In this document: piece after piece, positions 22,114 through 25,817 of the stretch
How positions within the stretch are numbered: the first letter of the stretch is position 1
Layout of the letters: each line of letters begins with the position of its first letter
Assembly (NCBI GenBank): GCA_002292165.1
Contig: DBBK01000157.1
Coordinates: 1 to 25,817 of the forward strand
Source of the DNA: Brevundimonas sp. UBA986
Lineage (GTDB): Bacteria; Pseudomonadota; Alphaproteobacteria; Caulobacterales; Caulobacteraceae
DNA: 25,817 bases
Reading direction: 5' to 3'
The notes under the pieces: generated by a model
The model's input: the letters and a program-made list of their open reading frames with translations, nothing else
Database searches by the model: none
What the model was told of the DNA's origin: nothing
Translations under genes and position numbers: made by a program

Positions 22114-22736
22114 CCTTCTTTCCCGATCACCGCTTTGACGACGCGGCCTCGTTTCTTGACGCCTACGCCGAACGGGTAGGGCGGGCGCATGCCAGTGTGG
22201 ATCGCGGCGCGATCCGCGCCGCCGCCGGGCTTCTCGGCGAAGCGGTGGCGCGGGGCAGCATGCTCTACTCCTGCGGAAACGGCGGCTCGGCGGCCATCGC
22301 CAACCATCTGGTCTGCGACTGCCTCAAGGGCGCCGCGAACGGCAGTACGATCCGGCCGAGGGTCTACAGCCTCTCGTCGGCCAGCGAGCTGATGTCGGCG
22401 ATCGTCAACGACATCGGTGTCGAGGAGGTGTTCGCCCTGCCGCTCCGGTCTCTGGGCCTGGCGGACGATGTTCTGATCGCGATCAGTTCCTCCGGAGCGT
22501 CAGCCAACATCGTTCGCGCCCTGGAGGTCGCCGCCGAGCGGGGGATGCGGACCATCGCCATGACGGGCTTCGACGGGGGCGCCGCGCGACGGCTCGCCGA
22601 TGTCTGCCTGCATGTCGAGGCCGACAACTACGGGGTGGTCGAGGACGTCCATCAGTCGCTGATGCACGTCCTTGCCCAGTACCTGAGGCAGACGGCGCTG
22701 CGCGATCCCGCCGATTTCGGCAAGGTCCGCTTCTGA
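22110..22736 (+). CDS. gmhA: SIS-domain sugar-phosphate isomerase (GmhA-like, sedoheptulose-7-phosphate isomerase)
   Basis: A 208-residue SIS protein expected to convert sedoheptulose-7-phosphate to D-glycero-D-manno-heptose-7-phosphate, the first step of the heptose pathway. The phosphate-binding SIS motifs are clear: SCGNGGSAAIANH (54-66) and ISSSGASANIVRAL (125-138). The C-terminal helix is VVEDVHQSLMHVLAQYL. Lined up with E. coli GmhA from memory, His186 matches catalytic His180. However, the catalytic Glu65 position holds Asp70, and Gln172 and Asp169 are replaced by Glu178 and Gly175. The protein may therefore be a distinct subfamily with a shifted substrate. It overlaps the SDR gene by four bases and is followed after 85 bases by the second heptose kinase. 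Confidence 0.85.
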   Translation: MTFFPDHRFDDAASFLDAYAERVGRAHASVDRGAIRAAAGLLGEAVARGSMLYSCGNGGSAAIANHLVCDCLKGAANGSTIRPRVYSLSSASELMSAIVNDIGVEEVFALPLRSLGLADDVLIAISSSGASANIVRALEVAAERGMRTIAMTGFDGGAARRLADVCLHVEADNYGVVEDVHQSLMHVLAQYLRQTALRDPADFGKVRF

Positions 22737-22803
22737 GGCCTGTCGACCCGCGCGTCATGAACCCGAAGGCGGCGCTCAGCGGGGGGCTTCCCGCCGCTAT
22801 GCG

Positions 22804-22814
22804 GTGTGCTAGGT
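22804..22814 (+). promoter_or_regulatory. Possible extended -10 element just upstream of the second hddA
   Basis: GTGTGCTAGGT resembles the alphaproteobacterial -10 (GCTA-type). It ends eight bases before the ATG at 22822, so transcription would start at or next to the start codon (a leaderless mRNA). No good -35 is seen at the right distance, and no clear Shine-Dalgarno precedes this ATG. A similar TG-x-GCTAGG occurs at 21076-21085 before the SDR gene. Confidence 0.22.
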
Positions 22815-22821
22815 CCGAGCG

Positions 22822-23808
22822 ATGATTATCAGCCAGACACCTTTGCGGATGAGCTTTGTGGGCGGCGGAAGCGATCTGCCGGAGTTTTACCGTCAGTACG
22901 GCGGGGCGGTCCTCAGCACCGCGATCGACCGCTACGTCTATGTTTCGGTGAACCGGAAATTCGACGGTGGCATCCGCCTTGCCTATTCCCGGACGGAAGA
23001 GGTCGAACGCCTCGACCAGATCGAGCACAGGCTGTTCCGGGCCGTGTTCGAGATGCTTGGCGTCGACGGAGGCGTGGAGGTCACGACGACGGCCGACATT
23101 CCGTCGCGGGGCACCGGTTTGGGGTCATCGAGCACCTTCACGGTCGGCCTGCTGCAGGCCGCTTCCGCCTATCTCGGGCGCTATGTCTCGTCCGAGGCCC
23201 TGGCGCGGATGGCTTGTGAGGTCGAGCTTGAGCGGTGTGGCGAGCCGATCGGCAAGCAGGACCAGTACGCGGCGGCCTTCGGAGGGCTGAATCTCATCGA
23301 GTTTCAGCCCGACGACTCGGTCAAGGTGTCGCCGGTGATCATGCCGCCGTCGACCCGTCAAAAGCTGGAGGACGAACTTCTCGTCTTCTACACGGGCGGC
23401 GGACGAAGCGCGTCAGAGATCCTGAAGGTTCAGCGCGACGCCATGCGCGAGGAGCAGGGCGCGCAGGACGCCCTGAAGCGAATGGTCGAACTGGCCTTCC
23501 ATCTGAGAGACGAACTGGCGGCCGGAAACCTCGACAGCTTTGGCGAAATCCTGCGCGAGAACTGGGCGCTGAAGAAGTCTCTGGCGGCCGGGATTTCCAA
23601 TCCCGCGATCGAGGGCTGGCACGACGCGGCGATCTCGGCCGGCGCTTCGGGCGGCAAGCTGCTGGGCGCGGGGGCGGGAGGGTTCCTGATGTTCCACGCC
23701 CCACTGGACCGTCACGAGGCGATCGAGAGGGCCGTGGGACTGCGTCGCGTGCGTATGCGGTTCGAACCACTGGGCTCGCGGATCATCCTCTACAACCCGA
23801 CGGAATAG
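22822..23808 (+). CDS. hddA: Heptose-7-phosphate kinase-like GHMP kinase, copy 2
   Basis: A GHMP kinase of 328 residues. The N-terminus (TPLRMSFVGGGSDLPEFYRQYGG) and IGKQDQYAAAFGG (Asp147) place it in the HddA/WcbL group. The ATP loop is IPSRGTGLGSSST (93-105) and the third GHMP motif is KLLGAGAGGFLMF. Relative to copy 1 at 12468 it has Ser-Arg-Gly-Thr instead of Ala-Pro-Ala-Gly before the ATP loop, Gly-Lys-Gln-Asp instead of Gly-Arg-Gln-Asp, and a shorter N-lobe, so the two belong to different branches and may phosphorylate different sugars. It follows gmhA after 85 bases, in the order isomerase-kinase of the heptose route. Its last 19 bases overlap the end of the convergent FkbM gene. Confidence 0.88.
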   Translation: MIISQTPLRMSFVGGGSDLPEFYRQYGGAVLSTAIDRYVYVSVNRKFDGGIRLAYSRTEEVERLDQIEHRLFRAVFEMLGVDGGVEVTTTADIPSRGTGLGSSSTFTVGLLQAASAYLGRYVSSEALARMACEVELERCGEPIGKQDQYAAAFGGLNLIEFQPDDSVKVSPVIMPPSTRQKLEDELLVFYTGGGRSASEILKVQRDAMREEQGAQDALKRMVELAFHLRDELAAGNLDSFGEILRENWALKKSLAAGISNPAIEGWHDAAISAGASGGKLLGAGAGGFLMFHAPLDRHEAIERAVGLRRVRMRFEPLGSRIILYNPTE

Positions 23809-24581
23809 CTCCCGGTGGAGGCGCACCTGTCCAGAACGCCCAGAACCTCCGCCTCGTCAGGCAGGATCGATCGGGCCGACGATGACTGGTCCCTGTGGAA
23901 CGCCACGACGTTCGAAAGCTCGGCCGTCGGCGACACTTGAGAGAGCAGACCGCACACCTCGTAGTTCATCTCGGACAGCAGGGCTTCGGTCGCCTGGGTG
24001 TTGTTCTCGAACACGATGACCGGCCTGAACCGCTCGATCGTGTCATGCAGCCCCTGCATCGCCTCAAGTTCGTGGCGTTCGACATCGATCTTCATGAATG
24101 AGATCGGCCGGTCCGTCGCCTCGACCAGGATGTCGATCGGAATCTGGAGCACCGTCAGAATCTTGATCGGGATATCGCCCATGAAGTCGCGGGCGTCGAC
24201 GAGAGAGCCGATCTGATTGTGGTCCAGCGGCAGGTAGAAGCGCTCTACCGATAGCCGATCGCCGACGGCGTAGGGCCAAAGCCGGACATTCTCCCGTTCC
24301 ATGAGGTGCGGCCACAGCTCGGGATTGGGTTCAAAGGCGTGGACCATGCCCGTCGGACCGACACGTTCGGCGAAATCGTCCGTGTGAAAGCCCGCGTTGG
24401 CGCCGAGGTCGAAAACGGAATCGCCGGGTCGGATGACATGCGACGCCACGCAGCGTGTCAGGAGCTCGTTGAGAACATGCCGGCCCTGATCGTCCAACCC
24501 GGCGATCTCGGATCGGATATCCACCAGCCGTCTCGTCGTGGACGGCCGCGGAAGGAAGCTGCGGATAATGCCCTCTAGCAT
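23790..24581 (-). CDS. FkbM-family SAM-dependent methyltransferase
   Basis: A 263-residue O-methyltransferase of the FkbM family, often found in glycan and capsule clusters, where it methylates sugar hydroxyls. The SAM-binding motif VFDLGANAGFHT is at 56-67, the acidic residue in HAFEPNPELW is Glu84, and the FkbM signature is FMKIDVERHELEAMQG (162-177); the usual Gly after Asp-Val-Glu is Arg here. The C-terminal 55 residues (from VCGLLSQVSPT) are not conserved that I can tell. No Shine-Dalgarno is evident before ATG 24581, so the start is uncertain by a few codons. The stop lies inside the 3' end of the convergent hddA copy 2. Its gap to rmlA upstream is 51 bases, so it may be the last gene of the rml operon. 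Confidence 0.87.
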   Translation of the reverse strand: MLEGIIRSFLPRPSTTRRLVDIRSEIAGLDDQGRHVLNELLTRCVASHVIRPGDSVFDLGANAGFHTDDFAERVGPTGMVHAFEPNPELWPHLMERENVRLWPYAVGDRLSVERFYLPLDHNQIGSLVDARDFMGDIPIKILTVLQIPIDILVEATDRPISFMKIDVERHELEAMQGLHDTIERFRPVIVFENNTQATEALLSEMNYEVCGLLSQVSPTAELSNVVAFHRDQSSSARSILPDEAEVLGVLDRCASTGSYSVGL

Positions 24582-24632
24582 TCGCGGCGGCGCCGGACGG
24601 GGCGGCGGGCCGCGGCGAGCGCGGAGGGAAGA

Positions 24633-25505
24633 CTACCGGCTGCTGGCCAGACGGCGGCGCAGGTAGACGCCATAGCTCGACTTGCCGAGGGCGTCGGCGA
24701 GAGCTTCGAGCTTGCCTGCGTCGATGAAACCCTTCTCGAAGGCGATTTCCTCGGGGCAGGCCATCTTGAAACCCTGACGCTTTTCGAGAACGCGCACGAA
24801 CTCGGCGGCCTCGATAAGGCTGTCAGGCGTACCTGTATCAAGCCATGCATAGCCCCGCCCCAGGATTTCCACCGACAGCCTGTTCCGCTCCATGTAGATG
24901 CGGTTCACGTCGGTAATCTCGAGTTCCCCACGCGGCGACGGCTTCAGATCGCGAGCGATCTGGATGACCTCGCTGTCGTAGAAGTACAGGCCAGTAACCG
25001 CCCAGTTCGACTTCGGTTCCGCCGGCTTCTCCTCGATGGACAGCGCCCGCATCCGGTCGTCGAATTCGACGACGCCGTACCGCTCCGGGTCATTGACGTG
25101 ATAGGCGAAGACCGTGGCGCCGGTCGGCCGGCTCATCGCGCTGGTGAACAGGTCGGTGATGCCGTGGCCGTAGAAGATATTGTCGCCCAGGATCAGGGCC
25201 GAAGGGCTGTCGCCGACGAAGTCCGCGCCGATGATATAGGCCTGGGCCAGACCGTCGGGGCTGGGCTGGACGGCGTACTGGATCTCCATCCCCCACTGCG
25301 ACCCGTCGCCCAGCAGGGCCTGGAAACTGGGAATGTCGCGTGGGGTGGAGATGATCAGCACCTCGCGGATGCCGGCCAGCATCAGGGTCGACAGCGGATA
25401 GTAGATCATCGGCTTGTCGTAGACCGGCATCAGCTGCTTGGACGTGACCAGGGTCATAGGGTGCAGCCGGGTGCCGGAGCCGCCGGCGAGGATGATGCCC
25501 TTCAT
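24633..25505 (-). CDS. rfbA: Glucose-1-phosphate thymidylyltransferase (RmlA/RfbA)
   Basis: Makes dTDP-glucose from glucose-1-phosphate and dTTP, the first step to dTDP-L-rhamnose. The 290-residue length is standard. The N-terminal GGSGTRLHPMT (8-18), SKQLMPVYDKPMIYYPLS (22-39), LGDNIFYGHG (Asp108) and the C-terminal DTGTPDSLIEAAEFV are diagnostic. ATG 25505 overlaps the rfbD stop (ATGA), and AAAGG lies eight bases upstream inside rfbD. Pgm at the other end of the window supplies its substrate. Confidence 0.97.
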   Translation of the reverse strand: MKGIILAGGSGTRLHPMTLVTSKQLMPVYDKPMIYYPLSTLMLAGIREVLIISTPRDIPSFQALLGDGSQWGMEIQYAVQPSPDGLAQAYIIGADFVGDSPSALILGDNIFYGHGITDLFTSAMSRPTGATVFAYHVNDPERYGVVEFDDRMRALSIEEKPAEPKSNWAVTGLYFYDSEVIQIARDLKPSPRGELEITDVNRIYMERNRLSVEILGRGYAWLDTGTPDSLIEAAEFVRVLEKRQGFKMACPEEIAFEKGFIDAGKLEALADALGKSSYGVYLRRRLASSR

Positions 25506-25817
25506 GACGGGGACCTTTCGGGAGCCAGTTCGGTGATGATCTCGGCGACGGCCGCCTGCCAGGGCCGGGGCTGAACGCCGTAGTCCGCCGTCAGTTTCGC
25601 CGTCGACAGACGCGAGTTGGCGGGGCGCCGGGCGGGTGTCGGATAGTCGGCGGTGGTGATCGCCTCGACCGTGGCGGACGGGCCGCCGCGCGCTGCGCTG
25701 AGGGCGAAGACCTCCGTGGCCAGTCCGGCCCAGGTCGTTTCTCCGGCGTTGACGAACTGATAGACGCCGGTCGGCGCCTCGGGGTCTGTGATCATCCCGA
25801 GGGCGATGGTCTTCAGC
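25502..25817 (-). CDS. rfbD: dTDP-4-dehydrorhamnose reductase (RmlD/RfbD), C-terminal part (runs off the right edge)
   Basis: The frame is open to the window edge without a start, so only the last 104 residues are present. TGVYQFVNAGETTWAGLA and RRPANSRLSTAKLTADYGVQ are the typical RmlD C-terminal blocks (GxYH-x-x-xxG-x-x-SW and RP-x-NS-x-LxxxKL), although YQFVNAGETTW differs slightly from the usual YHxxxxGxxSW. This enzyme makes the last step to dTDP-L-rhamnose. RmlB and RmlC are expected beyond the right edge, upstream of this gene. The internal ATG at 25795 is not the start. Confidence 0.92.
   Translation of the reverse strand, partial: LKTIALGMITDPEAPTGVYQFVNAGETTWAGLATEVFALSAARGGPSATVEAITTADYPTPARRPANSRLSTAKLTADYGVQPRPWQAAVAEIITELAPERSPS

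Overview
The window is GC-rich, gene-dense DNA that reads like a free-living alphaproteobacterium. Lipoprotein style, codon use, frequent ATGA/TGATG overlaps and the tRNA promoter type point most to Caulobacterales (Brevundimonas or Caulobacter-like). That assignment is an inference from style; no marker gene fixes the genus. Nearly all of the window is a surface-polysaccharide locus: sugar-nucleotide synthesis, glycosyltransferases, tailoring enzymes and an ABC exporter of the capsule (KpsMTE) type.

Layout. (1) 1-2168: the 5' end of a leftward lipoprotein gene, phosphoglucomutase (pgm) with a TTG start, and a tRNA-Val(GAC) with its own promoter. (2) 2351-5866, plus strand: a four-gene, partly overlapping unit with ABC permease (KpsM-like), polysaccharide co-polymerase (KpsE-like), ATPase (KpsT-like) and an unrecognised protein coupled to the ATPase. 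(3) 20849 down to 5874, minus strand: twelve closely packed genes, probably one long transcription unit or a few. In transcription order these are a protein made of six short repeats, a sugar epimerase of the dTDP-L-rhamnose 4-epimerase type, a GT4 glycosyltransferase with a degenerate N-terminal GT2-like half, a 100-residue coiled-coil protein, a GT2 enzyme, an SGNH-type protein, a GSCFA protein, heptose-7-phosphate kinase (HddA), an HddC-GmhB fusion, an AGE-family epimerase, a 1091-residue three-domain glycosyltransferase with an N-terminal coiled coil, and a SAM methyltransferase. (4) 21118-23808, plus strand: an SDR epimerase/dehydratase, a GmhA-like SIS isomerase and a second HddA-like kinase. 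(5) 24581-25817, minus strand: an FkbM methyltransferase, RmlA, and the C-terminal part of RmlD running off the edge.

How it fits together. Pgm supplies glucose-1-phosphate, RmlA/RmlD belong to dTDP-L-rhamnose synthesis, and the 4-epimerase could turn dTDP-L-rhamnose into dTDP-6-deoxy-L-talose. The GmhA, HddA, GmhB and HddC activities together would take sedoheptulose-7-phosphate to GDP-D-glycero-alpha-D-manno-heptose. They are split between two separate operons, and the kinase is present twice. The glycosyltransferases would build a heptose- and deoxyhexose-containing chain, the methyltransferases and the SGNH/GSCFA pair could decorate it, and the KpsMTE-like complex would export it. No Wzx/Wzy, KpsC/KpsS or outer-membrane Wza/KpsD gene is seen in the window.

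The least understood parts are the KpsT-coupled unknown protein, the six-repeat protein, the small coiled-coil protein between two glycosyltransferases, the SGNH/GSCFA pair, and heptose enzymes whose expected catalytic or zinc residues are replaced.
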